Source: Thalassotalea fonticola (GTDB taxonomy: Bacteria; Pseudomonadota; Gammaproteobacteria; Enterobacterales; Alteromonadaceae). From it: a stretch of 64,000 nucleotides of DNA. The stretch lies in the NCBI RefSeq assembly GCF_032911225.1, contig NZ_CP136600.1, positions 2,232,001-2,296,000 of the forward strand, written 5' to 3'. The notes beneath the pieces are model-generated. The model saw only the letters and a list, made by a program, of their open reading frames with translations. It was not told the DNA's origin and searched no databases. Positions 30,050 through 40,325 of this stretch are shown in pieces; positions within the stretch are counted from its first letter, which is position 1, and each line of letters begins with the position of its first letter. A program made the translations under genes and the position numbers.

Positions 30050-30265
30050 ATGCCAGTAATTAAAGTAAGAGAAAACGAACCGTTTGACGTAGCACTACGT
30101 CGTTTTAAACGTTCATGTGAAAAAGCAGGTATCCTTTCTGAAGTTCGTCGTCGCGAATCTTTCGAAAAACCAACTTGGGAACGTAAGCGTAAGAAAGCAG
30201 CAGCTGTTAAGCGTCACGCTAAAAAAGTTTCTCGCGAAAACGCTCGTCGCGTTCGTTTATACTAA
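30050..30265 (+). CDS. rpsU: 30S ribosomal protein S21
   Basis: A 71-residue basic protein identical in length to E. coli S21. The start is the ATG at 30050 (MPVIKVREN) with GAGGTGAGG upstream; a longer in-frame start at 29999 is not needed. It is the first gene of the macromolecular-synthesis operon. A hairpin, arms 29969-29977 and 29987-29995 (GATTAAAAT / ATTTTAATC), lies in the presumed leader and may act in its control. Confidence 0.96.
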   Translation: MPVIKVRENEPFDVALRRFKRSCEKAGILSEVRRRESFEKPTWERKRKKAAAVKRHAKKVSRENARRVRLY

Positions 30266-30289
30266 GACTTAGGTAATAAGTTTTTAGTT

Positions 30290-30736
30290 ATGGGTTTGCT
30301 AAGCCAACTCAACGAAGAGATGAAAACTGCCATGCGTGCCAAAGACAAACCTCGTCTTGGCGTTATTCGCATGGCATTGTCGTCTATTAAGCTTGCTAAA
30401 ATTGACAATCAAAAAGATATGTCAGAAACAGAGATCCTTGCGTTAATCACTAAAATGATCAAACAACGCAAAGAGTCTGTAACCATGTTCACCCAAGGTG
30501 GCCGTGATGAATTAGCAGCTAAAGAACAAGCCGAAATTACAGTGTTGGAAGAGTTCCTTCCACAAGCACTAAGTGCGGATGAAATAGCCCAGCTAATTTC
30601 AGCTGCTATTACCCAAACCGGTGCAGCTTCTATGGCTGACATGGGTAAAGTAATGGCAATATTAAAACCGCAAATGCAAGGTAAAGCAGACTTAGGCCAA
30701 GTTAGTGGTCAGGTAAGAGCCACCTTAAACGCATAA
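30290..30736 (+). CDS. GatB/YqeY domain protein
   Basis: A 148-residue YqeY-type protein. The domain is shared with the tRNA-binding tail of GatB amidotransferase subunits, but the free-standing protein has no established role. It sits between rpsU and dnaG, where it occurs in many gammaproteobacteria but not in E. coli K-12. A strong terminator follows. Confidence 0.93.
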   Translation: MGLLSQLNEEMKTAMRAKDKPRLGVIRMALSSIKLAKIDNQKDMSETEILALITKMIKQRKESVTMFTQGGRDELAAKEQAEITVLEEFLPQALSADEIAQLISAAITQTGAASMADMGKVMAILKPQMQGKADLGQVSGQVRATLNA

Positions 30737-30755
30737 TTAGTTTCGAATTTAATAG

Positions 30756-30790
30756 AACCGCATTAACTATTTAGTTATTGCGGTTTTTTT
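30756..30790 (+). terminator. Terminator between yqeY and dnaG
   Basis: A 13-bp stem with one mismatch (30756-30768 against 30773-30785, AACCGCA / TGCGGTT base) is followed by a run of seven T. It probably partly uncouples rpsU-yqeY from dnaG-rpoD, like the well-known internal terminator of the E. coli operon. Confidence 0.8.
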
Positions 30791-30865
30791 ATATCATTTA
30801 TACTGCTATTTGATATAGTTAATTCTTATGTTTTTATTAACCTTCTTGGACGATATCCTTTTTCT

Positions 30866-32626
30866 ATGGCCGGTATGATCCCACGTACTTTTATCGACGA
30901 CTTATTAGCTCGTACTGATATTGTTGATCTTGTTGATGGCAAAGTGCCATTAAAAAAAGCCGGAAAAAACTATCAGGCTTGTTGCCCTTTTCATGGAGAA
31001 AAAAGTCCCTCATTTACTGTAAGTAGAGATAAGCAGTTTTATCACTGTTTTGGTTGTGGCGCCCATGGCAATGCGATTAGTTTTATCATGGAATATGATC
31101 GACTGGAGTTTGTCGATGCTATCGAAGAGTTAGCAAGTTATAACGGTGTAGAGGTAGAGCGTGAGCAAAACACCCAAACACCGGCAGAGCAAAAACGCCA
31201 GCAATTGGCCCATAAACAAAAGCAAGACGACTATGAATTACTCGGCAAAATAAGTCAGTTTTATCAAAAAAACCTCAAGACCCATACTGATTCCAAAACA
31301 GTCATTGATTATTTGAAGGGCCGCGGCTTAACCGGCGAAATTGTGAAACAGTTTGGCATTGGTTATTGCGCCGACAGCTGGGACGACATGATGAATGTAT
31401 TTGGCAATTCTAGCCAAAACTCAAAGCAGCTTGTTGATTTAGGAATGGCCATTCAGGGTGACAAAAATCGTCCGTACGATCGTTTTCGCGGCCGAGTGAT
31501 GTTTCCTATTAAAGATAAACGCGGTCGTGTTATTGGTTTTGGTGGCAGGGTTTTAGCTGACGGTACACCTAAGTATTTAAATTCGCCTGAAACTCGAATT
31601 TATCATAAGGGCCAAGAATTGTATGGTTTATATGAAGCAAGGCAGCATTGTAAAAACCTTAACCGCTTAGTAGTAGTTGAAGGCTATATGGATGTAGTCG
31701 CTTTAGCTCAACATGGCATAAATTATGCGGTCGCTTCGCTTGGCACATCAACGACTGAAGAGCAATTGCAAACAATGTTTCGCACCGTAAAAGAAGTAAT
31801 TTGCTGTTACGATGGCGACCGGGCAGGCAGAGAAGCAGCATGGCGAGCTATGGACAATGCTCTACCGCTAATACGAGATGGAGTTTCTTTAAAGTTTGTA
31901 TTTGTTCCCGATGGCGAAGATCCTGACACCTTAGTACGCAAAAAAGGCCAACAGGCCTTTGAAAAAATACTTGATGAAGCGAAACCGTTATCGCAATTTT
32001 TATTTGAGCATTTACTTGGCCAAGTAAATATAAATTCATTAGAAGGTAAAGCTGCTTTAGTTGAATCATTTCAGCCTTATTTACAAAAGCTACCTGACAG
32101 CACCTTAAAAGATTCTATTTTAAATGAATTAGCAAATAAATTTGGTACGGGCTCTGAACAGCAACTTGCAAAACTAAATAAAAATCAACCACCTGCACAA
32201 CAGCAAGCAAATAAGTCAAAAACAAAAGCAACTCCTATTCGTTTAGCTATTGCATTATTGCTTGAGCATCCCCATCTAGTAGAAGTTCTACCCGATTTAT
32301 CGGTATTAGAACCGATAGAGTTACCAGGTATAAACTTATTTAAAGAGCTTATGCAGAAATGTAAAGCCAGGAAAGGCATCACTAGCAGCCAAATAATCGA
32401 AAGTTGGCGCGGTACTGAGCAAGGAAAAATATTAGCGAAGTTACTTGTATGGGAACACCATATAGATAATGACGCTGCAGAAGATGTGTTTAGTGACATT
32501 TTAGAAAAAATAATTAACACATTCGTAGAAAATCGTACAGAATTACTGTTACAAAAAGCCCGTTTGGGACAATTAAACTCGTTGGAAAAACAAGAACTCC
32601 AGTCTTTGCTTAATGCGCAGAGCTAA
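30866..32626 (+). CDS. dnaG: DNA primase
   Basis: A 586-residue DnaG (581 in E. coli). The N-terminal zinc-binding domain has CPFH (C40, H43) and CFGC (C61, C64). The central TOPRIM-type polymerase domain contains VVVEGYMDVVAL and CYDGDRAGREA. The C-terminal helicase-binding domain interacts with DnaB. It synthesises RNA primers at the replication fork. It lies in the conserved position before rpoD. Confidence 0.97.
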   Translation: MAGMIPRTFIDDLLARTDIVDLVDGKVPLKKAGKNYQACCPFHGEKSPSFTVSRDKQFYHCFGCGAHGNAISFIMEYDRLEFVDAIEELASYNGVEVEREQNTQTPAEQKRQQLAHKQKQDDYELLGKISQFYQKNLKTHTDSKTVIDYLKGRGLTGEIVKQFGIGYCADSWDDMMNVFGNSSQNSKQLVDLGMAIQGDKNRPYDRFRGRVMFPIKDKRGRVIGFGGRVLADGTPKYLNSPETRIYHKGQELYGLYEARQHCKNLNRLVVVEGYMDVVALAQHGINYAVASLGTSTTEEQLQTMFRTVKEVICCYDGDRAGREAAWRAMDNALPLIRDGVSLKFVFVPDGEDPDTLVRKKGQQAFEKILDEAKPLSQFLFEHLLGQVNINSLEGKAALVESFQPYLQKLPDSTLKDSILNELANKFGTGSEQQLAKLNKNQPPAQQQANKSKTKATPIRLAIALLLEHPHLVEVLPDLSVLEPIELPGINLFKELMQKCKARKGITSSQIIESWRGTEQGKILAKLLVWEHHIDNDAAEDVFSDILEKIINTFVENRTELLLQKARLGQLNSLEKQELQSLLNAQS

Positions 32627-32692
32627 ATATACGTTTTTAAACAATTTTATGAATTGTTTTAACTATCTAAACTGGCGTTTCTTTATTCAACT

Positions 32693-32701
32693 TGCTATAA
32701 T
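32693..32701 (+). promoter_or_regulatory. Extended -10 promoter of rpoD
   Basis: TGCTATAAT is a perfect TATAAT with an upstream TG extension, 52 bp before the rpoD start. The -35 region is weak. A small AT-rich hairpin (AAACAATT / AATTGTTT) just upstream near 32639-32660 could close dnaG transcripts. Confidence 0.6.
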
Positions 32702-32752
32702 TTCGTCCTTTACTGTTCGTATTTTGATAGCCAAATAGGTGGACTTTCGTCA

Positions 32753-34594
32753 ATGGTTCAAGCCCCACAATCTAGACTAAAAGAACTTATCACAAAAGGT
32801 AAGGAGCAAGGTTATTTAACTTTTGCTGAGGTGAATGATCACCTACCACAAGATATAATTGATTCTGACCAAGTTGAAGATATTATTCGCATGATTAACG
32901 ACATGGGTATTCAAGTGTTTGAAAACGCACCTGATGCCGATGAATTAATGATGGCCGAAGCCAATACTGATGAAGATGCTGCCGAAGCTGCAGCACAAGC
33001 ATTAGCCACTGTAGAAAGTGAAATTGGCCGCACAACTGACCCTGTTCGTATGTATATGCGTGAAATGGGTACCGTAGAACTTCTTACTCGTAAGGGCGAA
33101 ATTGTTATCGCCAAGCGTATCGAAGAAGGGATCAGAGAAGTACAACGTAGTGTTTCAGAATACCCGCCAGCAATTAACTACTTGTTAGAGCAGTGGGATA
33201 ACTTTGAAGCTGAAGAATTACGTTTAACTGACATCATTATCGGTTTCTTAGACCCAGACGCACCAGACGAGGTTGCACCAACTGCAACGCACGTTGGCTC
33301 TGAACTTTCACAAGAAGATCTTAAAGATGAAGATGGCGAAGGCTCTGAAGACGATGAAGATGAAGAAGAGGAAGATACAGGCCCAGATCCTGAACTTGCT
33401 CGTGAACACTTCACTGAATTACGTAAACGCTACGAAGCAGCGAATACAGTAATTGAAGCAAAAGGCCGTAATCATCAAGATTCAGTTGAAGCTATCGATG
33501 CTATTTCTGAATGCTTTAAAGAATTCCGCTTAATTCCAAAATTATTTGATCGCTTAGTTAAAGGCATGCGTGATGTAATGGACCGAGTTCGTGTGCAAGA
33601 ACGTTTGATTATGAAGCACTGTGTTGTTGGCGCTGGTATGCCAAAAACTCATTTCATCAAAATTTTTCCAGGTCATGAAACCGAAACCGAATGGTTAGAA
33701 GCTGAAATTGCAGCCGGTCACTCTTATTCAGAAAAATTAAAAATAGTTTCTTTCGACATTGAGCGTTGCGTATACAAGCTTACACACCTTGAAGAAGAAA
33801 CGTTCTTAAGCGTACAAAGTATTAAAGACATCAACCGTCGTATGTCAATTGGTGAAGCGAAAGCTCGCCGAGCGAAAAAAGAAATGGTTGAAGCTAACTT
33901 ACGTCTTGTTATTTCAATTGCTAAAAAATACACCAACCGTGGTTTACAATTCTTAGATCTGATCCAAGAAGGTAACATCGGTTTAATGAAAGCCGTTGAT
34001 AAGTTTGAATATCGCCGTGGTTATAAGTTCTCAACTTATGCAACTTGGTGGATCCGTCAAGCAATTACACGTTCAATCGCCGACCAAGCACGCACTATAC
34101 GTATTCCGGTACATATGATTGAAACGATCAACAAGCTAAACCGTATTTCTCGTCAAATGCTTCAAGAAATGGGCCGCGAGCCAACTCCTGAAGAATTAGC
34201 TGAACGTATGGTTATGCCTGAAGATAAAATTCGTAAGGTCTTAAAAATTGCTAAAGAGCCAATCTCAATGGAAACACCAATTGGTGATGATGAAGATTCG
34301 CACTTAGGTGACTTTATTGAAGATGGTAGCGGTGAATTGCCTGTTGATGCAGCAACCACAGAAAACCTTAAAAATGCTACCCACGAAGTATTAGCAGGTT
34401 TAACCGCCCGTGAAGCTAAAGTTCTTAGAATGCGTTTCGGTATCGACATGAATACTGACCACACATTAGAAGAAGTTGGTAAGCAATTTGACGTAACACG
34501 TGAGCGTATTCGTCAAATCGAAGCGAAAGCACTTCGTAAACTTCGCCACCCTTCTCGCTCTGAGCAACTTAAGAGTTTCTTAGACGGCGAATAA
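32753..34594 (+). CDS. rpoD: RNA polymerase primary sigma factor RpoD (sigma-70)
   Basis: A 613-residue primary sigma factor, the same length as E. coli sigma-70. Region 1.1 is at the N-terminus ([20 protein letters not shown]), then region 1.2, a long acidic non-conserved insert near 190-215 (Glu/Asp runs), region 2 with [16 protein letters not shown] and [10 protein letters not shown], and region 4 with the helix-turn-helix [16 protein letters not shown]. It is the last gene of the macromolecular-synthesis operon. Confidence 0.98.
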   Translation: MVQAPQSRLKELITKGKEQGYLTFAEVNDHLPQDIIDSDQVEDIIRMINDMGIQVFENAPDADELMMAEANTDEDAAEAAAQALATVESEIGRTTDPVRMYMREMGTVELLTRKGEIVIAKRIEEGIREVQRSVSEYPPAINYLLEQWDNFEAEELRLTDIIIGFLDPDAPDEVAPTATHVGSELSQEDLKDEDGEGSEDDEDEEEEDTGPDPELAREHFTELRKRYEAANTVIEAKGRNHQDSVEAIDAISECFKEFRLIPKLFDRLVKGMRDVMDRVRVQERLIMKHCVVGAGMPKTHFIKIFPGHETETEWLEAEIAAGHSYSEKLKIVSFDIERCVYKLTHLEEETFLSVQSIKDINRRMSIGEAKARRAKKEMVEANLRLVISIAKKYTNRGLQFLDLIQEGNIGLMKAVDKFEYRRGYKFSTYATWWIRQAITRSIADQARTIRIPVHMIETINKLNRISRQMLQEMGREPTPEELAERMVMPEDKIRKVLKIAKEPISMETPIGDDEDSHLGDFIEDGSGELPVDAATTENLKNATHEVLAGLTAREAKVLRMRFGIDMNTDHTLEEVGKQFDVTRERIRQIEAKALRKLRHPSRSEQLKSFLDGE

Positions 34595-34618
34595 GGCCAG
34601 CAAGTAACATATAAAACT

Positions 34619-34645
34619 AAGCCTGCATTCGCAGGCTTTTTTTAT
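34619..34645 (+). terminator. rpoD terminator
   Basis: Stem AAGCCTGC / GCAGGCTT (34619-34626, 34631-34638) with a 4-nt loop and a seven-T tract, 24 bp after the rpoD stop. Confidence 0.9.
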
Positions 34646-34827
34646 TGCCCTCATATATTTTCAATTAAAATGAAAATCTTCATTTTTTGCTATTTTATAG
34701 GTTAGCCTTTGCTCAGCATAAAATTTGAGATTGATTAATGCAAAATATTTTTGTAGGTTAAGTCAATGTATTGATAGGTTAAATATAAAGAGTTAAGGCA
34801 TACAGTTATATACCTCAATAGTTAGGA

Positions 34828-36303
34828 TTATCGAACAGGACGTGTTTTATTTTTCCAGCTCTTATATAAACCAAACGTTTTCATCGATGACTCAATATCA
34901 AACGAGTGAACCATAGCTTCAACTTGTTCAGTTGTTTGTTGTTTCCAAGTTATGTTTTCTAAGTTGGCAAAACCTAATGTCATCGCGGCCATAATAGCAG
35001 CATTAAGTTTTAATTGTTTTTGGTCAACTTTGTCAAACGTATCTGATTGAGCATGATAATTTGAAGCGTAATTGGCATCTTGCTGGTTGGCAACAATATT
35101 TGCTACTCCATTCATCATAAAATCATAATTATCTGTGCCTACTACAGGTACATTAATTTGCTCAAACGGGCCAAGCTCTTGAACGGGTTGCAGTACCTTA
35201 TTCAGTGCAGGGATAATATCAGCTCTACCATTGGTGAAAAAACCGCTGATTTTTCCGGTACCAATATCAATGGTAGAGGTCATAACGTGCTTACTTAATT
35301 GTTCAATATGGGTTTTAGTATATCCCCATGAACCGTATATCCCTTGCTCCTCACCGTTGTAAAGGGCAAATCGAATAGTACGCTTTGGAACAATATTTAA
35401 TTTTTTTATTTGCCTAGCTATATCAATAACTAATGTGACATTAGAGCCATTATCTAGAGCACCGGTCCCCATATCAAAGGAATCAATATGTGCACCAAGT
35501 AGGACAATTTCATCTGGATAAGTTGAGCCTTTGATTTCTGCGATAACATTTTGCGTTTTATAGGCGCTTTCACTAGTAATATCGAGTTTGGCATTCAATA
35601 CTAATGAATGTTTTTTACTTAAAAGGCGTTTAATTTTTAACGCTTGTTCACGTTCAATAACAACTATGGCAAGTTTACTATCTGCTCCTTTACTTGGAAG
35701 GTGTCGATAAAGTAGGTTTTTCTCACGAGACGACATATAGATGAGCCCTGCAGCTTCAACATTTATGGCACGCTGTTCAATGCCTACCGCATCTATATAT
35801 TCTTGAAATAATCCATGGATACCAACTTTATCATCAAGTATTGCAGTTTCAACAAGTAACCATTTACCTTTTAAATGGTTTGGCTGTTTAAATGCTGCAA
35901 GTTCACCTTTACCAATATTTATAATCGGGGCTGTTAATCCACTACTTGATGTACCTTTGGTAAAGGGCATTGCTGCGATGCGAGCTGAGAAATAAATATT
36001 TTTCCCCGAAATGATTGCACTGGCGCTCTGCTCACTCCATGAACTTGGCATTGCAAAAGACTCTTTTTGAGCTTGAACCCCCGCTTGTTTAAATTTTTTT
36101 AGTGCCCAGTCTAGTGATTTTTCATTTGCTTTTGTACCAGTAAGTCTTGGGCCTATTTCATCAGTTAACTGTTGTAAGTCTTCTAAAATAGGCGTTTGAC
36201 TTTTCATTGCATCAATTAATTTGTCAATCTCGTTAGTTTCTGCCAAGGCGGGAAAAACGCTAAAAACCAGTATTATTGTTATTTTTCTATAAATATTACT
36301 CAT
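34828..36303 (-). CDS. Exported M28 family metallopeptidase
   Basis: A 491-residue protein with a signal peptide cleaved near ALAE. A PA-type insert (about 120-240) precedes the peptidase domain, which has the di-zinc ligands expected for M28: H272, D284, the catalytic/ligand pair E318-E319 (ALYNGEEQG), D346 and H417. This is the layout of plasma glutamate carboxypeptidase-like aminopeptidases. The enzyme is probably periplasmic or secreted and hydrolyses peptides. It stands alone, leftward, after rpoD. Confidence 0.9.
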   Translation of the reverse strand: MSNIYRKITIILVFSVFPALAETNEIDKLIDAMKSQTPILEDLQQLTDEIGPRLTGTKANEKSLDWALKKFKQAGVQAQKESFAMPSSWSEQSASAIISGKNIYFSARIAAMPFTKGTSSSGLTAPIINIGKGELAAFKQPNHLKGKWLLVETAILDDKVGIHGLFQEYIDAVGIEQRAINVEAAGLIYMSSREKNLLYRHLPSKGADSKLAIVVIEREQALKIKRLLSKKHSLVLNAKLDITSESAYKTQNVIAEIKGSTYPDEIVLLGAHIDSFDMGTGALDNGSNVTLVIDIARQIKKLNIVPKRTIRFALYNGEEQGIYGSWGYTKTHIEQLSKHVMTSTIDIGTGKISGFFTNGRADIIPALNKVLQPVQELGPFEQINVPVVGTDNYDFMMNGVANIVANQQDANYASNYHAQSDTFDKVDQKQLKLNAAIMAAMTLGFANLENITWKQQTTEQVEAMVHSFDIESSMKTFGLYKSWKNKTRPVR

Positions 36304-36620
36304 GTAATCCTCTTTCCTTAGTTTTGTTTTATCTTTACTTAGCGCTATTTAACTGTCAAGGATTGATTATAAATGCAGCAATTATTACTGACTGTCAATA
36401 CGAGCATTTCAACAAGCTAATGATTGATCATTGCCTTTGTTCGTGGCTGCGCATTGTTCTCATAATTATCGCCTTAATTTACCCCTCAGATACACCACTA
36501 AGATCAAAAGCTAGAGACAAGCGTCGTTAACTAGGTACTTGGAATATTATCAACTATATACTTGCAGCAATTGCGATCCCTGCATATCATAAAGTCATAA
36601 CAAAACAATAAAATTTATCC
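36304..36620. other. Divergent intergenic region
   Basis: 317 bp between the M28 peptidase (leftward) and the beta-barrel protein (rightward). I see no gene, RNA or repeat; an 84-codon open frame at 36276-36530 has no ribosome binding site and no recognisable protein features. Confidence 0.6.
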
Positions 36621-37253
36621 ATGACAAAACACTTACTTACCTTACTTATTTGTGCGTTTTTTTCTCCAAACTCCATTGCACAAGCTGATTCCGAAGACTA
36701 TTGGGATATCACTATTTTTGCAGGCCAAAGAACTTCAGATAACTTTGAAGACGATGAAGACTTAGAAGAAGGAGAAGAGCCCTTTGAAGTAGATTTTCTT
36801 AATGATGCGAGTGCCGGCATAATTCTTGGTTGGGAGTTTGACTACAACCGCACTGGCGAATTACTTTTTAGCCACTCTAACACTGAGTTTGATGGTGATA
36901 TTCAACTCGACGATATGGAAATAAGCATTAGCTATTTGCACATTGGTGGCACGGTAACCGTAAGTGAAGGCAAAGTACCAATCTATATAGGTGGTGGCTT
37001 AGGTATTGCTCACCTTGCACCGGGAGATGGTAGCCTAGACTCAGAAACAAGGCCATCTGCGAACTTAGGGATAGGGGCAAAATTTAATTTTTCAGAGAGT
37101 TTTTCACTAAGGCTAGATGCTAGAGGCTACGCAACATTTTTTGATAGTGATGGTTACTTATTCTGCTCAGGAAATAAAGGCTGCGTTATGAGAACAAATA
37201 GCAACATGTGGCTACAGGGTGAATTTACTGCCGGTTTAACTTACCGATTTTAA
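36621..37253 (+). CDS. Outer-membrane beta-barrel protein
   Basis: A 210-residue protein with a signal peptide ending near SIAQA, an acidic segment near 40-55, then alternating hydrophobic strands ending in a C-terminal aromatic (GLTYRF), the usual outer-membrane insertion signal. It resembles small OmpA/OmpW-type 8-stranded barrels. No specific substrate can be named. It lies 59 bp before the choice-of-anchor-B gene. Confidence 0.8.
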   Translation: MTKHLLTLLICAFFSPNSIAQADSEDYWDITIFAGQRTSDNFEDDEDLEEGEEPFEVDFLNDASAGIILGWEFDYNRTGELLFSHSNTEFDGDIQLDDMEISISYLHIGGTVTVSEGKVPIYIGGGLGIAHLAPGDGSLDSETRPSANLGIGAKFNFSESFSLRLDARGYATFFDSDGYLFCSGNKGCVMRTNSNMWLQGEFTAGLTYRF

Positions 37254-37312
37254 CTCAAAGCTATTTATTACAAAAGCTAGGGGTTATCTCACAACTCACC
37301 TAAACTAAAACA

Positions 37313-39727
37313 ATGCAATTTAAACTTAATCTCAGCATTATATTTTTGGTTATTATCACAGCAAATTACAGTGATAAGGCACTAAGTCATGCGGAGCATG
37401 ACAAAGCGAGATATGTATCACCTGAAGGCATTGATGCAGGTAGATGCGATAATGCAACAACACCATGTAAAACCATAAATTATGCTGCTCAACACGCTAA
37501 CAAGGGTGATCAAATACGGTTGAGTAAAGGTAGCTATCATATAGAAAACGTAGATACGCTATTTTATTTACTCAGCGATTTGATTCCAATTCGCGGTAAT
37601 TATCAAACTGAAGATAACTTTAATCACCAGCAAGCAAATAATATCACCTACCTCACTGGTGTACCCACTGATTATGTACAAACACTTACCGACAAAGGCT
37701 TTACCGTAATAGCTGACAAAAAAGCAATAGACAACAGTACAGCAAACAATAAAAGCATAATTAAAGCAAAACTTGCGGCGTTTAATCGTCTACAGGAAAA
37801 ACAAGTTAATACTGTCTGCAGTAATGGTTATGCTGGAGATCATGCTTGTAATAACTTAGATTTATTAGCTCATATCCCTCTAAATATGTTTGCAACAAAC
37901 CCTGCCGAAGGCAATGATATTTGGGGGCATTACGACTTAAATGATAATAAAGAATACGCTTTAATAGGCTTAAGTAATGGTATTGGCATTGTTGATGTAT
38001 CAGAGCCTGTAGCGCCAGTTGTTATCACTACAATAGCAAGTGAAGAAACAATTTGGCGAGATATCAAGGTATATCAATATTTCGATATCAGCATTAACAA
38101 ATGGCAAAGTTATGCCTATGTAACCGCCGACAATGCCACAACAGGTTTATTAATTTTAGATTTAAACCAATTACCGAATACGGTCACTATCAAAGCGAAT
38201 GATAAAACCGATTTAAATGCCCACAATGTCTATTTAAGTAATGTCGATTACTCTACAGGGGTCACCATTACCGGCATGCAACCATATCTACACATAGCCG
38301 GCTCTAATCAAAATGGTGGTGGTTATAATTCCTACAGTCTTGCAGATCCTACCAGTTTAGTTAGCGTTTACAAGCCAACTAATAATCGCAGCCAATACAC
38401 TCACGATGCATCTTCTATGGTGATAGATGATGAACGCACAAACAGCCAATGCGTAAATGGCACAAACCATTGTGAAGTGATGTTCGATTTCAATGAAGAT
38501 AATTTCCAATTATGGGATAAGACTCAAAACTCAACACCTGAAAAACTAAGCACAACAAGTTATAGCAATGCCTCTTATGTTCACTCAGGTTGGTACACTG
38601 AAGATAAATTATTAATGCTCGTTCATGATGAGCTTGACGAACAAAACTTTAACTTAAATACAACGTTAAGGTTATTTGATATTACTGACTTAACTGCGCC
38701 AAGTTTATTATCTATCTGGACAGGTGATACTCAGGCTATTGATCATAATGGCTATGTAAGAGGCAATCGTTATTATATGTCAAATTACGAGCGCGGCATT
38801 ACTGTCATTGACATTACTGATCCTACGCAACCAGTAGAGTCAGGTTTTTTTGACACCTACCCTATTTCAGACAACTCCTCATTTCATGGCGCCTGGGGAG
38901 TATATCCATTTCTGCCTAGTGGTAATATATTAGCGAGTGATATTAACAGTGGTTTATACATCTTAAAGGACAATACCTTAGATGTTGAACAAGGTAGTTT
39001 AAGTTTTACTAACCAGAACTTTTCAACCAGCGAAGGGCAAAGTATTCAAGTAAATGTACGCCGACATGATCAGTTTCAAGATAATATAGAGGTTAATTGG
39101 GAGTTAGTTACTGGTTCTGCGAGCAGTGATGATTTCACCTTAGCGAAAGGAACATTATCTTGGCAAGATCAGGAAAGCACAGATAAAACTATCAGCATCG
39201 ACATTACCTCAGATAACCTGGCAGAGCCTAACGAAATATTATTCATTCGACTGTTCGATCCAAAAAATGGTGCAACCTTAAGCCAACCAAACTTAGCAAC
39301 CATAACAATAGCGGCAACAGATGGGGAAAACACCCCACATGTTAATGCCGGTACAAACAAAGAAGTACAAGCAGGCAGTAATGTTACTCTAAATGCCAGC
39401 GCAAGTGATTTAGACCAAGATACACTTAGCTATCAGTGGCAACAAATAGCAGGACAACCTGTAACCATTAACAATAATCAGCAATTAACCGCAACCTTTA
39501 CTGCTCCGCAAATTAATGACACTTTAACTTTTTCATTCACGGCAACAGATGCAACCGGTTTAAGTGCAAGTGATTCGGTCAGCATAACAATAGTAATAGA
39601 AGCTATTATTGTGACGCCTAACCCTCCACTCGAACCTACAAGCTCCAGCGGCGGCGGCAGCCTCTTTTATGGATTATTCGCTATCGCCGCAGCAATTTCT
39701 AGAAGAAAAGCCAAGATTTGTTCATAA
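37313..39727 (+). CDS. Choice-of-anchor-B family protein with GlyGly-CTERM tail
   Basis: An 804-residue exported protein. After the signal peptide comes a short DUF1565-like region (YVSPEGIDAGRCDNATTP). A LVIVD-repeat, propeller-like region follows (about 185-555, typical of choice-of-anchor-B proteins), then a Calx-beta domain (about 560-665) and a PKD/cadherin-like domain (about 670-765). The C-terminus is SSGGGS, a hydrophobic helix, and SRRK: a GlyGly-CTERM sorting signal. Such proteins are exported by type II secretion, cleaved by rhombosortase and surface-anchored. The gspAB genes in this window fit that route. Confidence 0.87.
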   Translation: MQFKLNLSIIFLVIITANYSDKALSHAEHDKARYVSPEGIDAGRCDNATTPCKTINYAAQHANKGDQIRLSKGSYHIENVDTLFYLLSDLIPIRGNYQTEDNFNHQQANNITYLTGVPTDYVQTLTDKGFTVIADKKAIDNSTANNKSIIKAKLAAFNRLQEKQVNTVCSNGYAGDHACNNLDLLAHIPLNMFATNPAEGNDIWGHYDLNDNKEYALIGLSNGIGIVDVSEPVAPVVITTIASEETIWRDIKVYQYFDISINKWQSYAYVTADNATTGLLILDLNQLPNTVTIKANDKTDLNAHNVYLSNVDYSTGVTITGMQPYLHIAGSNQNGGGYNSYSLADPTSLVSVYKPTNNRSQYTHDASSMVIDDERTNSQCVNGTNHCEVMFDFNEDNFQLWDKTQNSTPEKLSTTSYSNASYVHSGWYTEDKLLMLVHDELDEQNFNLNTTLRLFDITDLTAPSLLSIWTGDTQAIDHNGYVRGNRYYMSNYERGITVIDITDPTQPVESGFFDTYPISDNSSFHGAWGVYPFLPSGNILASDINSGLYILKDNTLDVEQGSLSFTNQNFSTSEGQSIQVNVRRHDQFQDNIEVNWELVTGSASSDDFTLAKGTLSWQDQESTDKTISIDITSDNLAEPNEILFIRLFDPKNGATLSQPNLATITIAATDGENTPHVNAGTNKEVQAGSNVTLNASASDLDQDTLSYQWQQIAGQPVTINNNQQLTATFTAPQINDTLTFSFTATDATGLSASDSVSITIVIEAIIVTPNPPLEPTSSSGGGSLFYGLFAIAAAISRRKAKICS

Positions 39728-39771
39728 AAACAACAAACAAACTAAAACTAAAACTTTTTAAACAACAAGTG

Positions 39772-39800
39772 GTGACAACAAAATAAAAAATGCTTATACT
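39772..39800 (+). promoter_or_regulatory. tRNA promoter
   Basis: GTGACA (39772-39777) and TATACT (39795-39800) are separated by an ideal 17-nt spacer. The following TGCCGCCGC is a GC-rich discriminator, typical of stringently controlled stable-RNA promoters. It is 55 bp before the tRNA. Confidence 0.75.
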
Positions 39801-39854
39801 TGCCGCCGCTTTTGGTTATTATCATTAATAACAAATCAAGCAGCACATCTAGAT

Positions 39855-39931
39855 GGCCCCTTAGCTCAGTTGGTTAGAGCATCCGACTCATAATCGGCAG
39901 GTCCCCTGTTCAAGTCAGGGAGGGGCCACCA
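39855..39931 (+). tRNA. tRNA-Ile (anticodon CAU, lysidine-modified type)
   Basis: A 77-nt cloverleaf from GGCCCCT to the encoded CCA. Acceptor arms GGCCCCT / AGGGGCC pair perfectly, the anticodon loop reads CTCATAA, and the T-arm is CCCTG-TTCAAGT-CAGGG. The anticodon is CAU. The overall sequence is close to E. coli ileX (tRNA-Ile2) rather than to initiator or elongator Met tRNAs, so C34 is expected to be converted to lysidine by TilS to read AUA. Its 3' part is the integration site of the element to the right. Confidence 0.92.
39891..39924. repeat. attL core (34-bp direct repeat, left copy)
   Basis: The 34-bp segment, beginning TAATCGGCAGGTCCCC and ending AGTCAGGGAGGG, is repeated exactly at 50234-50267. 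It covers the anticodon-stem to acceptor-stem part of the tRNA, the usual crossover region for tRNA-directed integrases. The intact tRNA is on this side. Confidence 0.9.
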
Positions 39932-40325
39932 CCTAGAACAACACTTTCCTCGTAAGTACACACTAACAAATCAACCGTAAAATATATTTTTATAGCAAAT
40001 ATATAGCATGTTCATCCTCAATTTTTTTAAGAAATTTAGAACAACTCAAATATGTTTAGATCTGAATAATTTTTAGAGAATAAAGAGCAGATGGGTTCAG
40101 GTTTAATAAATTGATAAATCAAACTATAAGCTATTATAGAAACTAAAGTTCGCCAACAGCTTATTATAATTCAAATCAACCACAAGCTTTTAAGAAAGTG
40201 CTACCCAGTAGTGGTGCCTTTCCAATGTAGACGGTATGTAGTCATCTAGAGTAATTAATTCCTCACTGTATCATCTATTTTAAAATTAACGAAAATCTAA
40301 ACCTTACTCAAAGGTTGAAGAGTAA
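39932..40325. other. Left-end non-coding stretch of the element
   Basis: 394 bp between the tRNA/attL and the stop of the STAND gene. It is very AT-rich. I see no gene or clear repeat. Confidence 0.6.

Noticed and set aside
36276..36530. 84-codon open frame between M28 peptidase and beta-barrel genes
   Set aside because: Overlaps the M28 start region, has no ribosome binding site and no recognisable features.
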